NCBI GenBank assembly: GCA_016209895.1
Contig: JACQVH010000212.1
Location: forward strand, 1 to 32,220
DNA: 32,220 nucleotides
Direction: 5' to 3'
DNA from: Candidatus Hydrogenedentota bacterium
GTDB taxonomy: Bacteria > Hydrogenedentota > Hydrogenedentia > Hydrogenedentales > SLHB01
The number at the start of each line of letters is the position of its first letter. Position 1 is the first letter of the stretch. Of the stretch, positions 32,114 through 32,220 are shown piece after piece. Both the position numbers and the translations under genes were made by a program. A model generated the notes under the pieces. It worked only from the letters and a program-made list of their open reading frames with translations. It had not been told where the DNA came from and searched no databases.

Positions 32114-32220
32114 TCTCCGGAATCCTCCTCGCCGCCGGCGAATCCCGCCGCATGGGTGTCCAAAAGCTCCTGCTACCCTACGGTGGCAAAACCATGATCG
32201 AGCACATCGTGGACGAGGCC
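32110..32220 (+). CDS. MocA/MobA-like molybdopterin nucleotidyltransferase, 5' part
   Basis: 37 codons before the window ends. The nucleotide-binding start L-L-A-A-G-E-S-R-R-M-G followed by K-L-L-L-P-Y-G-G-K is the signature of MobA-like NTP transferases. The L-L-L-P form and the place after xdhC fit MocA, which makes the cytosine dinucleotide form of Moco used by xanthine-dehydrogenase-type enzymes. It overlaps xdhC by 4 bp, so the two are translationally coupled. It serves the divergent molybdenum oxidoreductase. Confidence 0.88.
   Translation, partial: MISGILLAAGESRRMGVQKLLLPYGGKTMIEHIVDEA

Overview
The window is GC-rich bacterial chromosome with closely packed genes. I see no rRNA, tRNA, CRISPR array, insertion sequence or phage gene. 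The gene content points to an uncultured Gram-negative of the Planctomycetota/Hydrogenedentota type. It includes very large secreted proteins ending in dockerin modules, a kelch-sodium symporter fusion, a eukaryote-like acyl-CoA-binding protein, an HSDL2-like reductase, a Tat-exported molybdenum oxidoreductase and a DUF433/PIN-like pair. The phylum is inferred from gene content only.

Layout. (1) 1-3770: the 3' part of a giant secreted protein with TIG, FN3, cohesin-like and dockerin modules. (2) 4067-11483, plus strand: an acyl-CoA catabolic operon. It encodes a VLCAD-type acyl-CoA dehydrogenase, the beta subunit of a biotin-dependent acyl-CoA carboxylase, a split AtuA (two genes), an enoyl-CoA hydratase, an acyl-CoA-binding protein and an HSDL2-like SDR. 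It resembles the atu/liu pathways for methyl-branched acyl-CoA, but the biotin carboxylase subunit and the CoA ligase are not in the window. (3) 11654-15643: a kelch-SSS symporter fusion divergent from anmK, suggesting uptake and phosphorylation of an amino sugar. (4) 15818-17965: an SDR divergent from an amidohydrolase-2 protein. (5) 18151-22290: a 1379-residue secreted protein with 13 Asp-box repeats of exactly 62 residues each, then carboxypeptidase-regulatory-like, BACON-like and dockerin domains. (6) 22429-24624: an enolase-superfamily enzyme and a DUF433/DUF5615 toxin-antitoxin-like pair. (7) 24677-26303: two exported proteins of unknown function. (8) 26395-32220: a PaoABC-like periplasmic molybdenum oxidoreductase operon on the minus strand with a 69-residue four-cysteine protein, divergent from xdhC and a MocA-like gene that runs off the window.

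The most unusual layer lies between and at the edges of genes. There are degenerate tandem arrays of 7-bp units (7556-7604, 10597-10659, 11688-11729, 14502-14522, 31990-32017) and 9-bp units (30620-30673, 30783-30836), many with a fixed half and a variable half. There are also perfect short hairpins. Three arrays extend into coding sequence and supply protein tails or an N-terminal leader. Two 7-bp arrays inside the same operon share unit order and polarity and sit just upstream of start codons. This resembles the heptameric STRR repeats of cyanobacteria in form, but outside that group, and is my main candidate for an undescribed system.
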